Shown here piece after piece: positions 22,141 to 33,911 of a stretch of DNA of 64,000 nt. The notes under the pieces were generated by a model, which worked only from the letters and a program-made list of their open reading frames with translations, was not told where the DNA came from and searched no databases. Made by a program: the position numbers and the translations under genes. The first letter of the stretch is position 1; each line of letters begins with the position of its first letter. Location of the stretch: positions 434,001-498,000 of the forward strand of contig JAGMUV010000001.1 in NCBI GenBank assembly GCA_020744425.1. The letters run 5' to 3'. The stretch comes from Dactylonectria macrodidyma (taxonomy: Eukaryota > Ascomycota > Sordariomycetes > Hypocreales > Nectriaceae).

Positions 22141-23046
22141 TCAAGGCAGGGCCAGAGACCACAGATCTGTCAGCTGACGGCCTTCTCTTGCGTCCAGCCA
22201 AGCTGCTGAAGGCGATGAACCCTGACGCGCGTGGCGAACACCGTCGCGGTACGAAATAACCGATGTACCCGGCTCCGGCAGCCTCATCCAGAGAGTTTGC
22301 TCTGCAGTGAGCTCCGTCTCGTAGCACGGGAGAGCAACACGAAGGTACTCCTCCCAATCTTCTCCCGGAAAGTAGTTAAAGTGCGCCTTGGTGAACTCCC
22401 AGTATTCCGGATACCATCCAGCAAACTCCCAATCAAGGATGGCAGCGACGCGCCCGCGTCTCACGATGATGTTTCTTGGGGCCAGGTCCGCGTGGGTGAA
22501 GTGAGTCTGATAGCGAGCCGTGTGCACCTTGGCTACTTCTTGGCCAAGGAAGGGCGCCACGTCTTCCATGCGTAAATGTCCTCGTGCCAACGAATGGAAC
22601 TCGACATGGTTCAAAGGGCCGTAGAAACGGGCTCCGATCCGACAGTCATAGGCAGGATTCTGAAGAGCCGAGGAGACTATATCCTCCGCTGGAGGTTGGA
22701 GCTTGCGAAGTGAAGAAATGTGCTGTTTGATGTCGGCAAAAATGGTATCCCTCTGGATATTTGACAGGCCGCTCCAGGCGCTATCCAGGCTTTCGCCTCG
22801 GACATACTCCATCTCGATATAAATAGAGCCATTATCTTCGGTATGGATAGCGTAGATCCTAGGCACGGGAATCGTTGTACGCGATGCGGCGTATTGCATG
22901 GCCTCCACCTCTGGGGGTCGGCATGGTCCCTTGATGAGGCGGTACCAGCTTACTCTCACTGCAAAGGGACCAAGAGGACGGAAAAGAAGCTTTCCAAGCC
23001 AAAGCCGCAGCCGCAGTGGGAAAAGAGTTCCGATGGATAGACCCAT
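22141..23046 (-). CDS. APH/choline-kinase-like phosphotransferase domain protein
   Basis: Predicted small-molecule kinase of the aminoglycoside-phosphotransferase/protein-kinase-like fold, 301 aa in one exon. Family marks: the hinge-like IYIEMEYVRGESLDSAW; the catalytic loop FTHADLAPRNIIV, with Asp and Asn in the HxDxxxxN pattern; and AAILDWEFAGWYPEYWE, where the Asp corresponds to the metal-binding DFG-equivalent. Fungal genomes carry many such genes, and their substrates are mostly unknown. The start at 23046 (MGLSIGTLFPLRLRLW) is the first ATG of the frame. Another frame just upstream (23210-22956) has a hydrophobic segment but no convincing splice into this one, so the N-terminus may be incomplete. 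Confidence 0.8.
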   Translation of the reverse strand: MGLSIGTLFPLRLRLWLGKLLFRPLGPFAVRVSWYRLIKGPCRPPEVEAMQYAASRTTIPVPRIYAIHTEDNGSIYIEMEYVRGESLDSAWSGLSNIQRDTIFADIKQHISSLRKLQPPAEDIVSSALQNPAYDCRIGARFYGPLNHVEFHSLARGHLRMEDVAPFLGQEVAKVHTARYQTHFTHADLAPRNIIVRRGRVAAILDWEFAGWYPEYWEFTKAHFNYFPGEDWEEYLRVALPCYETELTAEQTLWMRLPEPGTSVISYRDGVRHARQGSSPSAAWLDAREGRQLTDLWSLALP

Positions 23047-24899
23047 AGATGCGGAATCTTTACATAGTTGAGAACGGCACTGAGAAATAATGATGCCAAG
23101 AATAGAAGAGTCGCCGCTCCAAAAAGGCCCTTATTATCGGCTAAATTCTGTATACCCTGCAGGTATGTGTCAGCCACCTTTGATCCACTTTGCGTGGCTG
23201 GAAATCGCATGATGCTTATGTGTGCATCTGCGTTTCGATAATGCTAGCATCTATCCAGGCTTTTAATTCCATATCAAGGGTTAATAAAGTAGGATTCTAG
23301 GTGATTAAACTTAGTTGTACACTTTTGCAGAGAGAAACAGTGTACCCCAATACCAAGTAACAAGTCTTGCCACTGATGAAAACAAATGGACAAAATGGGC
23401 AAGATCAACACACCAACAAGTCGTACAACATTATGAAAGGATACGAGCATCTTCCCATTAGAACATGCAGAACATGTGACTTCCATAACATCTCATTATT
23501 TTGAATAGTAATAAAATTCATTGCTCAATTTGACGCGCACAATCTATTACCAATTTAGACTACGAAAGGACCAGCCTACCCTAGACCCATACGGTCGGTG
23601 TTGCACCTAATCATGAACTGTGGTAGGTACGTCTGTTGCTTCGGCGTCTCTTCTCATAACATTAACTGCTCTGGCTGAAAAAGAAAAAGGCCTTGCTGAT
23701 CTTGAATTCAGAGAGGTCGATGGGATGTTTGGCCAGAAGATGTTGAGATGTCTGTGTAGAGGATGATTATTTTGCGCACCAAGATGACATATGCAATTAT
23801 CCAGAAGGCTTGTCCAGGCTATCATTGCGTCTATATAGCACCTCGCAGACTTGAACGCGCAATGATTTTGGTTTCTAGTTCGACGTGATCAAGCTCGCTC
23901 AGTTCCAAGCATTGAGGACTTGCACACCGTCGTAAGTCCCAGCCTTTCCGGGCCGGCAACCTCTAAACCGGTATCCCAATGCCGGTATCCCACTTGACGT
24001 GTTTTAGTCACTAGTTCTTGTTACAAAGTATGAATAATACTCCACCGCACGTGGGCCATCGAGGGCTAAGGGCGATCCTTGCACGATCCTACGCAACAAT
24101 TTCTGACAGGGCCAAGGCACTGGGGCAAAACATCGCTGGAACCGGAGTAAATATCTAATCAGATTGATAAATCATCTGCTGATCGTTGTATTCGCTGGCA
24201 GTGACATCAAATAGCTCACTCTTGATTTCTTAGTTTCTTGCTGTTTGCCCATCTTGCTGACCCATGTTATCCGCATTGAGTGGTTAATGAAATTGTTTCG
24301 GGTTTCTTAAGACATCAATTTGAGACCCGTCATCATTAAGTAGGACTGTTCCTTTGGCACGATAAGCAACTGCTGTCAGCTGCCAAAACCAAAGCATTAA
24401 CCATGCAGCGTAGTATTGAATGGAGTGATGCCTCATTTACCATGCCTCAGAATCGTCTGATCGAAAGACACGCGTGGATCTGCGCACGTTCCATTGGGAA
24501 GATCTATTGGGCGCCTTATAGGAAGGTAGGCAAGGAAGGTTACGGAAGAAGCTTAAATAGTGGGCTTGCTGATCCGTTCTAATAAGCGGCTTTACCTACC
24601 CTGTCGGATCCTGCGTAGCAGAGACATTGGGGGCTTGGCTCTCGTGGGGAGAGATGATGGGACCCTAAAGATCCGGGCATGAACGAGAACTAGGTAACGG
24701 CTCCGTGTTGTGTTCTAGGCGGATCACTCGGGATGTTGCTTCGGAACCGCGTCGGTCTATTGAGGCATGCCGAGAATCCCGAGACGGCAGCTCAGTATAT
24801 TAATATGGGCTGCTGCTACCAGCATCATACTTGCCTTCACTCATACTGTCCTTTCCATCCTCACTCTTTGTCACTCCTTATCTACGACGCAAAGTCATC
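23047..24899. other. Intergenic, promoter side of two genes
   Basis: This lies between divergent genes. Just before the downstream gene there is a TATA-like tatattaata (near 24797) and a pyrimidine-rich leader (24840-24890). No gene is supported in the remaining 1.7 kb. Confidence 0.5.
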
Positions 24900-26370
24900 A
24901 TGCGCTCCTTTCTGATCTCTGTGTTCCTCGCTACGGGTGCTCTGGCAGCCCGCCCGTTCCTCAACGAGCCCGATACCGGCCTGGAAGAGGTGCTGGGAGA
25001 CACGGCCGAGGGCACTCTGCCGGAACTGACTGACATGGTCGGCCTGCCCGACTTTGACTGGGCGGCGAGGAACTACCTTCCTCTCCAGAACTACACCTAC
25101 TACCGTAACGGTGCTGCTGGAGAATGGTCCTACCGGAATAACTTGGAAGTGTTCAATCGGTACACCTTCAATCCTAGCGTCATGAACGACGTCACCAACA
25201 TCGAGGACTCTCTCCCGTACGTATGCCCTCGGGCTTAGAAGACTGTTGCTAATGGCTGACTTGACTTCCTTTAGCACGACGATCCTCGGCCACAATTTCT
25301 CGGCTCCTTTCTACATCAGCCCCTGTGCTAGCGGCATCTACGGACATCCCAACGCAGAGCTCAACTTTGTCAAGGGCGCCGCTGCCGGCAATATTCTCTA
25401 CATCGTATGCCAATGTCCTCGCCGTTTCCCATATCATACTCACACACTGCAGCCCTCAGGATATGCCACGCTTTCCATCGAAGAGATTCACGCTGCTAAG
25501 GCCGAGGGCCAGGTCGTATTTCAGCAGGTAACTATCCATTAAGTATTCACTTCGCTAGTTGTGTGCTGACCAGTCAGCTCTACTTGACCAAGAACGACAC
25601 TGCGACCCAGGAGCTCTTTGACCGCAGCAAGGAGGCTGGAGCTGACGCCCTCGTATTCACCGTTGATGCTCCCATTTTTGGTACCAGACAGCGTGCTGCT
25701 CGTCTGGACGTCAGCCTAGCGTGAGTGAAGTCGATTAGCTCCCCCTTGGAGATTGTTCTAACGTGCCATTCAGATCCGCGAGCTCCTACCGATACATTAC
25801 TGTAAGTTGCACAGTAGTTACACTGGTTAGACACAGCTCGCATGCTAATCACACAGATAGTGGGACTATTATAAGAAGCTCCAGACGATGACCGATCTGC
25901 CCATCATCGTCAAGGGCATCATGAGCGCCAAGGACGCCAAGCTGGCCGTTAAGAACAAGGTCCCCGCCATCGTCCTCTCCAACCACGGCGGCCGCCAGCT
26001 CGACGGCGCCCCTTCGGCCCTTGAGGTCGCCCTGGACATCTACAAGAACGCCCCTGAGGTTTTCAAGAAGACCGAGGTGTACGCCGATGGCGGTGTCCGC
26101 TACGGCACCGATGCCCTCAAGCTACTGGCCCTCGGTGTCAAGGCCGTTGGTCTCGGCCGCCCCTTTATGTACTCCAACGTCTTTGGCCAGGAAGGCGTTG
26201 AGCGCGCCATTGAGCTTATGAAGAAGGAGCTTGCTGTTGACGGCGCCAACTTGGGACTGGGCGACTTGAAGAAGATTGATGCTAGCTACGTGAGTACTCC
26301 CTCACCTTCATGGTTACATTAGCTAATAAGATACCAGGTTCACTGGACCCCCAACAACTGGTCCGGTTAA
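24900..26370 (+). CDS. Secreted FMN-dependent alpha-hydroxy-acid dehydrogenase
   Basis: Predicted FMN enzyme of the L-lactate oxidase/cytochrome b2 family, which oxidises 2-hydroxy acids to 2-oxo acids. Seven exons join in phase (24900-25216, 25275-25404, 25453-25527, 25578-25720, 25774-25801, 25861-26289, 26338-26370), giving 384 aa. The family signature SNHGGRQLDGAPS with its active-site His is intact. IIVKGIMSAKDA holds the FMN-contacting Lys, and the phosphate-binding YADGGVRYGTD and GLGRPFMYS segments follow. The N-terminus MRSFLISVFLATGALAARP looks like a signal peptide, so the enzyme is probably secreted or vacuolar, unlike mitochondrial cytochrome b2; no heme domain is present. The 28-nt fifth exon is short but needed for phase. 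The exact substrate cannot be told from sequence. Confidence 0.9.
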
Positions 26371-26924
26371 GATTAGCTTTTTTCTCGTACAAACGTTTCA
26401 TAATTTTTAAGTTGTACATAGTCTCCAGGTGGCCAGGGGTTGTTAGCCATGGTACAAAACTGTCATCTATAGAGATAGCCTCCAAGCATCTACAACACTG
26501 TTTCTATACGGGTTATACACGTGACACTTTGCATCGGATTTGAAGGTTTCCGTCAAAAGTGATGAACAGACAAGTCAAGTTGAGCCCAATGCCCTTCCAC
26601 TCGTGGCCTAGTTACATCAAAATTGTGTATGATAATCGTCTTCACGTCAATAATAGTTACCTCCAACTACGTGGCCTAGATGGAACCTTGAAATATGTGT
26701 CTATGGACCTTGTCAAGTTGTCACGCGACTTATGCCGAAGTACATCATTTAGACGAGCTCACCACATTAAAGAAGATAATCGCTAGATCCATTTCGAGCA
26801 GTCAGATTTTGCAGACAAGACTAAATCGGCTCATCATATGAGCATATTCGCCTCAAAACGTAAACTGGTTTCAATTCTTTATAGATATCAACAAAACACT
26901 AAAACACCTGCTAACCTTGGAGTA
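26371..26924. other. Convergent 3' flanks, no gene supported
   Basis: The region lies between the ends of two converging oxidoreductase genes. It is moderately AT-rich, and nothing else is recognisable. Confidence 0.6.
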
Positions 26925-28674
26925 TCATTTCAAATGCAACTCTGAGAATTCTTGCGTCAAGCCCTTGTAATCTCTCGGCTTGTACGGCTCTGTCAACTCC
27001 AGCATAGCCGTCTCCTTCCGGTGGCTTTTTAGCCCCAGGTCGTTGAGCAACAGATCTACGTACGGGAGCGAGTCGAACGCAAAGTCGGGCAGACTGGCTC
27101 CGTATCCGCAGGGGTACCGCCACTTGCCGAACTGCGAGTGGAGCATGATCTCCTTCGTTACCTCGTCAGCCGACTTGGGTGCTCGCTTGAGCTTGCCGTC
27201 GAAAAACGCCGAGATCCATAGTGCCTGGGTCGTGGCGAACATGGATGTGGACGTCGTCGAGACCATGCCGGCAAAGGCGATGTTCTTGCGGCCGAGGACT
27301 GAGTCGGAGGGGATCATGAAGCGGTAGTTGCGCAGAGGCTCTTCGTTCTTGGGGTCGTAGCGGAGAATGGGCTGTGCTTTCAAGCCTGGGAATGTTTCGC
27401 GGACCTCCTTGTCTGCCTGCTTGATGAGAGTGTCCCGCTCCTCCGGTGACTTTGCGAGGCCGGCACTGAAATCGAGGAACTTGATGGTCGACTCCTTCTT
27501 CCAGCCGGTGGCGCAAATGACAGCGTCAGTCTCAATGGCCTCTCCGTTGGTCAGATGAACGGTGGTGCCATCCAGTCTAGAAATATCGGCAATATGAGGC
27601 CGAATCTTTCCCTCCTTGACTAGGTCAAAGAAGTTGGTAGGGTAGTTGTGAATGCCGATGCCGCTTCCAGTCCAATACGCGTTCTGCCAGGGCTTGAGCT
27701 TGAACAGCTCGGGATGCTCGTCATAACCATGGGCTTGGATAACGGAAGAGCTGAGGACGTTCCAGAAGTTTTCCACCAAGAAACGCCCCACAGCAGTGCC
27801 GTGCAACAACCCACGAGGAGCGCCAAAGCCATCCTCGGCTCCCCATGGAGAGGGACTGAACCAAGTCAGCATTCGCGTGTTGAGAAGCTCTTCCATCATC
27901 TTCTTCCACGGAGTGACATATGGAGGGCAGATCCAGACGGGGCCCTGTCCCGTTGGCCGGATGATCAAGTCGACTTGGGCATCGCCTGTTGACGCAAATG
28001 CGTACGCACAGTCAAAAGCCGACTTTCCTCCTCCGACCACGACTGTCCTCTTGCACGTGTCAACTGTGTCAGACTGCGTGCAAAAGTCTTTGGCGTGGAA
28101 CAACCGGGACTTGAACGTCTCTTGGCCAGGGTAGCTGGGCATGTTTGGTTGCGACGTCAAGCCCGTGGCCACAATCAGCTTCTTCGTCTGGAGCGTCTCC
28201 TCGGAGCCGCCAGTTCTTGCCGAGACGTTGATCTCCCAGCCGCTGTCGCCAATGGCCTTGATAGTGTCGACTTTGGTGTTGAACTTGGTCCTCTCAAAGA
28301 CGCCGAACTTCTTGGCAAAGTCTGTGAGATAGCGGTGCAGGACCGCGCCTGGGATGTGCTCGCCGGGCTTCACGCCGTAGACGTCTTCTGACATGGGCAA
28401 GTCGGCATATTCGTATGATCCCCATAGGTTATTTGACTTCAAACCCGGGTACAGTCTATCCTTGGACCACGTTCCGCCACAGCTGTTTTCAGCTTCGATG
28501 ACGAGAATTTTCTCATCTTGGTGCAACTCGATATACGTCTTTGCAGCAGATAGTCCGTACCAGCCTTGGCGTTGTTAGCATACAATCAGGGGTTTGACGA
28601 ATAGACTGCATACCAGCGCCAATCACGATGAGATCGTACGAGTTGCTCATAGCTTCGTTGTATAATTCGCCCAT
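26925..28674 (-). CDS. FAD-dependent monooxygenase (FMO/Baeyer-Villiger-like)
   Basis: Predicted flavin monooxygenase using FAD and NADPH, 566 aa. Exon 28674-28614 joins exon 28564-26925 in phase, completing the FAD-binding site LIVIGAGWYGLSAAKTY across a 49-nt intron with branch TGCTAAC. The second Rossmann site, for NADPH, is VVVGGGKSAFDCAYAF. The sequence FKSRLFHAKDF sits where the family has FxGxxxH, so the central Gly is replaced by Ser. AVICATGWKKE matches the C-terminal ATG motif of the family. A hydrophobic stretch near the C-terminal third (NIAFAGMVSTTST) is usual in fungal members. Two in-frame starts are possible (28674 and 28650). Neighbouring FMN dehydrogenase and SDR genes suggest a small-molecule oxidation cluster. 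The substrate is unknown. Confidence 0.88.
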
Positions 28675-30009
28675 TATAGGCAATGAATGAAATTATGGAG
28701 TTGTTATAAGAGTCGAGATGATGTTTTGGAATGCGTCGATACTTGAGAGCTGGATCATTGTGTGTTCTTATGTAATGCCGCTTCCGTAGTCGGGTATTGC
28801 ACAACATGATAATCGACTGCGACGATTTGAGGTTAGAGTACCGTACCCGTACAGTGCTGAATTTGAGTTCAAACTAATGATAATGCCGCTTAGTTATGCT
28901 AGAGCCGCCGTTGATAAGAAAGCGGCCAGCGTGGTCAAAGTGGTGGTCCCTGGCTGTGGATTTGACTCATGGGTGCTTGACTCGAAAATGGGGTAGTGGT
29001 GATGTTTAGGGGTCCAATCAGATCTAGATAGCGATATCCATTCTCCAAGGCTACTAATTAACTTAACCGTCGCCCCAAACGGCGCGCATTGTCCATTGTG
29101 ATGCTTTGGTGTTGGTACTGTCGTGGATCTTGTTGAAATGATGAACCAAAATGATACCGAACCTGGTGTGTGAAGCAATTGCCGTCAGTTCATTTTGTCT
29201 AGATGTCTTCATTTTGTGCGTTTGCCGCTGTCTGTTCTAGCCGCAGCACAGCTAGCACATTCTTTGCCTGAGAAGTACGCAGAAGAGGCACGCGACCAAC
29301 ACGATCGATATGCATCGTCGAGCAACGTTAAAAACGATCATCTGCTACAGACAACAAGCGAAATTGAACAAGGCGCATCCAACCCGGGGAGGCCGTAGTC
29401 AACGGTCCGACTTTAGATGACGATGCGGCTGCCCGAGTAATCCGGGGACCTGGCCGCAGGCGGTCCGACAGCCCGTCGCCACTGTTCGGCTACGGTCCTT
29501 ATCGCCCGCTCCAGGTATCCCCGGATTTGTCGAGGCCTTGTGAGGGGTTGAAGCCGGCGTGGCTATCTTGGTGTAGCTTCCCTTAGTGCGTTAAGTGACG
29601 CGTAGCCTAGACCAGAATGAGGAGAACCGAGGAAGTTGAGACATTGATAGCCCGGCGATGGTCCTCAATTGAGAGATAAGGGGGGAAATAGCCGCATCGA
29701 GTTGTTTTCAGGGGAATTGGTATGCAATTCGATGTCGGCTGTGAGACAAAACTGCCAATATCCGACCGAACGAAAGCGGGAATGGGCAGCCTCATATTTA
29801 GTTAGCGGAGGGCCAGGCTACGGCAAGAACTAGACTAACCAATGAAATATTTGGTAGCCCCCGCATTGCAATTAGGCTTTCCGATGCTTCTTCAGCTGGA
29901 GATATAATACCCTGTCGGCCCCGAGCCGAACTCGCGAGCGGAAATACACCTTTGAAACAAACCGCTGCCATTTCCTTTCCGCTTCTCATCCTCCTCGCCA
30001 TCCCCAATC
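28675..30009. other. Divergent promoter region of FMO and SDR genes
   Basis: 1.3 kb between divergent start codons. A C/T-rich leader (about 29960-30008) precedes the SDR start. A 67-codon plus-strand frame at 29195-29398 has no conserved feature. Confidence 0.5.
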
Positions 30010-30903
30010 ATGTCGGAAGCCCTGCAAGATGTCCGCCCCATGTTCGAGCTCGCCAAGGGCAACTACCTGGTCACGGGAGGCGCCCAGGGCATCGGGTTCG
30101 CCGTGACGCGTGCCATCTGCGAGATGGGAGGCAATGTCGCCGTGCTGGACATCCAAGAGAAGCCCGTCGATGAGTTTAACACCCTGAGCGGAAAGTTTGG
30201 CGCGAAGACCATTTACATCAAGACTGACGTCACGGATGAGGCGAGTCTGAATGCGGCATTTGCGCGGGCGTTGAAGGAGCTGGGGTCTATTGACGGATGC
30301 GTTCCTTGTGCGGGCATCGCCATCGATAAGCCCTTCGTGGACCAGACCTGGGATGAATTCACTCGAATCCAGAACATCAATGTGAGTTCACCTTAAAAAT
30401 CCCCAACTCCTTCTTTCTAGAGGTACATGGCGCTAATAACTGTACAGGTGCGAGGCACATTCTTCGTAGCTCAGTTGGTAGCAAAGCATCTGATCGAGAG
30501 AGGCGCTGCCGGCAGCATGGTCCTCATCGCCTCGCAGTCTGCCCACATCGGCCTCCCAGGATACCGTATGGCAGCGTATAATGCGTCCAAGGGTGGCGTC
30601 ATGATGCTGTCCAAGGCGCTGGCCGTCGAACTGGCCCCGCACAACATCCGCGTCAACACCATCTCACCCGGGTTCGTCGACTCAGATATGACGCGTAACG
30701 TGAGAGAGTCTAAGAGCAAGCGTGAGGGCGAGCAAATGTGGCTCGCGCCTCCGATGCAGCGCCTGAGCACACAGAACGACCTCACTGGCGCTGTGATATA
30801 CCTGCTTAGCAGTGCGTCTCGCTTCACGACGGCGGCAGATATTCCCATTACGGGAGGTTTGCACGCCGGCACCATTGATGGACTGATCAGTTACGACAAA
30901 TGA
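30010..30903 (+). CDS. SDR family oxidoreductase
   Basis: Predicted NAD(P)-dependent classical short-chain dehydrogenase/reductase of 275 aa. Exons 30010-30381 and 30448-30903 join in phase. The cofactor motif is YLVTGGAQGIGFAV, and Asp in AVLDIQEK suggests NAD preference. The catalytic Ser is in LIASQSAHIG and the Tyr/Lys pair in AAYNASKGG. The usual NNAG strand end reads CAGIA here. ISPGFVDSDMTRNV is the typical PG region. Overall it resembles fungal polyol/sorbose-reductase-like members, but the substrate is not determined. A pyrimidine-rich leader precedes the ATG. The stop lies 75 bp before the end of the convergent regulator gene. Confidence 0.9.
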
Positions 30904-30977
30904 GTGAGAGAAAAAAAAGAGGTGCAATTCCCGCTTTAGACAAGGGGATAATTGGAACTAGGATATGACAGATACAT

Positions 30978-32177
30978 TCAGGGCCACAGTCGCATCGGAA
31001 ATTGTCGCATCGGAAATTGTAACGTTCCCAAAATAATCAACACATTACACAAATGTCTCTCAGCTTGATAGCAACCTCGGTTATTGAGGTTTTCGTACAG
31101 AAACATGCTCGGACTTTGAGACCCCTCTATGGAGATGTCCGTAAGAAATTCCTCCCACATTCTCCAAGATTCATCCGAAACTTCTGTCGAAAAAGACGGG
31201 TCTAGAGCGGGAATCTCATCCATCTCGAGTCGGTTGTCAATGGAAATTGGAGTCAGGTTCCATCCCAGCTGTGGCATATGCGTACTGTCGGTCAGCCCGA
31301 TTGCTGATTCAGATTCGGAGGTTGGAGTGATTCCTGATGCACCAGACAAGTCTACCACCGGTCCTTCACTCTGGCTCATGTTTGAAGCATCATCTTTGTC
31401 TAGAACCAAGGCCAACCTCTCGCGCGTACGATCAAATAGCTTGGCCAATGGTCCCTGGAAGACTGGTTCTTTTTGATTCGCAATAGCATCTCTGTGACGT
31501 TGATACGATGCCTCAACCAGCGGCCACACGCGCCCTAATAGCACAGCGTCATCGCAGGCACAACACTCGGCGAAGGCTATAGCCAGCGCGTGCCAGGGAA
31601 TATTCACACACCAACGAAACCCTTCACCGCGTGGATCCGTGTGCACCAGCCGAACCTTTTCCAGCACAGTCAGCGTCAGGTTCAGAAGTTCAGTGTGGTT
31701 AGCATTGAGTGAGCGTGTTGGTGCTTTCCCACCCGTGGGCTTGATGGGACGAAGTGCAGGGAGTCGAACCGCTGCCACGAAACACTGTGTGTTGTGCCAT
31801 GTGAACCAGGCGTATTGGGATGACTCTGGATCGCAGAACCGTAGAAGAGTAAATGCCTTTTCTTCGAACTGTTGCATAGTTTGCAACCGCAAATCAAGAG
31901 ATGATCCAGCCGTATCTTCGATGCTCTCTTCAGCCACGTCTTCCATACTCATATCTTGTTGCAAACTAGTAATCACCTGGCGTCCGCTTGGTAAGGCATT
32001 AAATGTGATAGGTGAAAATGTTATGTCGGTCAGCTCCTCTTTCTCCGGGACTTCGTACGTAGTTGCTGGCGCCAGATCGCGGTCATTGATGTGTGCAGGT
32101 ATGCTTATGGAACCTTCGGCGTCATCCAAGTCCGTAAGCGGTTTAGAAGCCTGACTAAAGGATGCCTGCAGGTCCAT
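30978..32177 (-). pseudogene. 5'-truncated fungal transcription factor
   Basis: An open frame of 399 codons reading like the C-terminal part of a Zn2Cys6 regulator: RWCVNIPWHALAIAFAECC and GRVWPLVEASYQRHRD are the usual helices of the fungal-specific transcription factor region. The part that should carry the zinc cluster and the first half of that domain is absent. No Cys-rich exon can be found upstream, where the sequence becomes AT-rich and decayed from about 32500. The last 20 residues contain a duplicated QFPMRQFPMRLWP stretch caused by a repeated tcgcatcggaaattg in the DNA (30991-31020). The fragment probably lost its 5' end to the adjacent repeat. It could still be expressed from a later start. 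Confidence 0.6.
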
Positions 32178-33911
32178 TACACAAATAGAGAACTAAAGCC
32201 GTTTTCGCATCTGCTGATTTAGGTAGGTCTCACCTCGTCGCGGACCTTCTCTAGGGAGGAAGAGTGGCTTTGTTAACCTCACTACGACAGCGGTCAAGGT
32301 CCATACATCTAGACTCCGTTCTTCTGCTCTTCGTTTAACCTAATTAAAAGAATACCCAAGTTAGCATCTCTCTCCAGAACAGATAATAAGATCAACAAAG
32401 TTAGGATCGACGACGCCGCAGAAGCGAACCATAGAGAACAATGCGGCAGTCACGTCAATAATGTCAACGTAGAGAAAGGTGAAGACAGCTAGCGCGAACT
32501 GCCTACTATGCTAGGTAAGATCCTAGTTGAAGGCATTAAAGATCCTTTTAATAAAGTGAATAGATATAAGTTAACGCATTTGAAGAAGGTAAATTGTATA
32601 TCTCCTTTATCTAAATTTAAGAAATCTAAGATAGATATATTATAACAATTATAAGTTAACTAAGTAATGCATTATATAAGTGTTAGATAATCTTACAGTT
32701 AGGAGAGAATCAAAGTAAAGGTAATACTGAAACGACCTTAGCGGGCGAGGAAGAAACCACACCTAAATGGGTAGCTGTCTCTCCGGGGCCTCAAGGGCTA
32801 ATTGCGACTGACGCTGTCTCGCCGCCTTAAGCAGCGGTCGGCAGCGACTGCTTCTAGCACTACTGCAGATAAAGATAATAGGTCGGTCTCTTCAAGATAG
32901 CTAGAAAAGTGTCTAATTAGACACTTTTCAAAGTTGAGTCGCTGCTGCAGATTATAGTAAGGCTTAAAGGATGAAGGTTGTAGTAGCAGATCCGTACTTA
33001 AGCTGAAGACTAAGGACGCTACTAGTTAGGCTTATAAGAAAAGGGCATTTTTAGCCGAATTAGAAGGGAATAGATAGAGGGCAGGAAATCTGTGGTAAAA
33101 TTGATAGCCATATAGTCTAGAAAATAAAGATCTGGCTACATCTAGCAGCTGAGATGTCTCGTCCCTCTACAGCTGTTGAAGCTGATGATCCTGTCTGTCT
33201 TAAAAATCCCTAAAAATTCCCTGAGATCTAGGGAGTTGTATCGCTAGTCCCCACAACCTCCTGTCTAACCCCCTTCCCATCAGTAGGTAATAATAGACTC
33301 AGTCTATATATTATCTCGGTTTCTAGTAATACTAATCTTATAGTGCAATTCAAGAGAATGAAATCGTAGGTTTAATAACTGGCGTATGCAAACGTCAACT
33401 TTAGAGTTATATTATGCTTTATCCAATCCCCATCTACAGAAGTGGCATAAATGGCTAATCTAAAACGGCTCAGAATAAGAGCGTGGAGGAATGGCCTGGA
33501 TCTTAGCCAAATACTTGCGTGTAACGCAGTCATGCACACCAGCGAGATAGTATTTCCAAAGCCTCATACTGGCTAAGCGATTGCTGTTGCCTTGGGCTTG
33601 GGTTTTGGGCCCTCACACTATTGTTTACTATTATTCACTATTAGTTGTTATTTTTATTTTTTATTTTTTTATCTGTTTAACCTCTGGCCCCCTGTGAGTG
33701 TGGGCTGACAAGGACCATCACCTCAATACTGGCTAAGTAAACGCACAAAGTCTTAGGAAACGCGACGGAGCCGGAGCACATCGACAAGGTCTATGCGTTG
33801 CCTGATGGCGGCAATAAGCCCATTAGGAAGTTGAGTAAGGGGACTTTGTGCCTGATTTGCGTAGGCCAAAGCAATGATGGGGATCCATGCCGTATGTATG
33901 AGGAAATATTG
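32178..33911. other. AT-rich decayed repeat block (RIP-like)
   Basis: About 1.7 kb with no sizeable frame, many TA/AT steps and repeated taag/ctaa words. It includes a perfect palindrome (listed separately). The phrase tactggctaagta/c occurs twice (near 33568 and 33727). This is the look of transposon DNA altered by repeat-induced point mutation, though no ends or transposase could be recognised. Confidence 0.5.
32904..32929. repeat. Perfect 26-bp palindrome
   Basis: The half-site gaaaagtgtctaa is followed at once by its exact reverse complement, with no spacer. It lies within the AT-rich decayed block. Confidence 0.95.

Noticed and set aside
22956..23210. Hydrophobic frame as a first exon of the APH-like kinase
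   Set aside because: It lies in a different frame and no donor/acceptor pair gives a convincing join. The kinase already begins with plausible N-terminal sequence.
26980..28391. Several plus-strand frames of 60-115 codons opposite the FMO gene
   Set aside because: Antisense shadows of a strongly supported coding exon; no domain or independent promoter.
29195..29398. 67-codon frame with a weak hydrophobic start, considered as a small secreted protein
   Set aside because: The hydrophobic stretch is preceded by charged residues in a poor signal-peptide context and no cysteine pattern follows.
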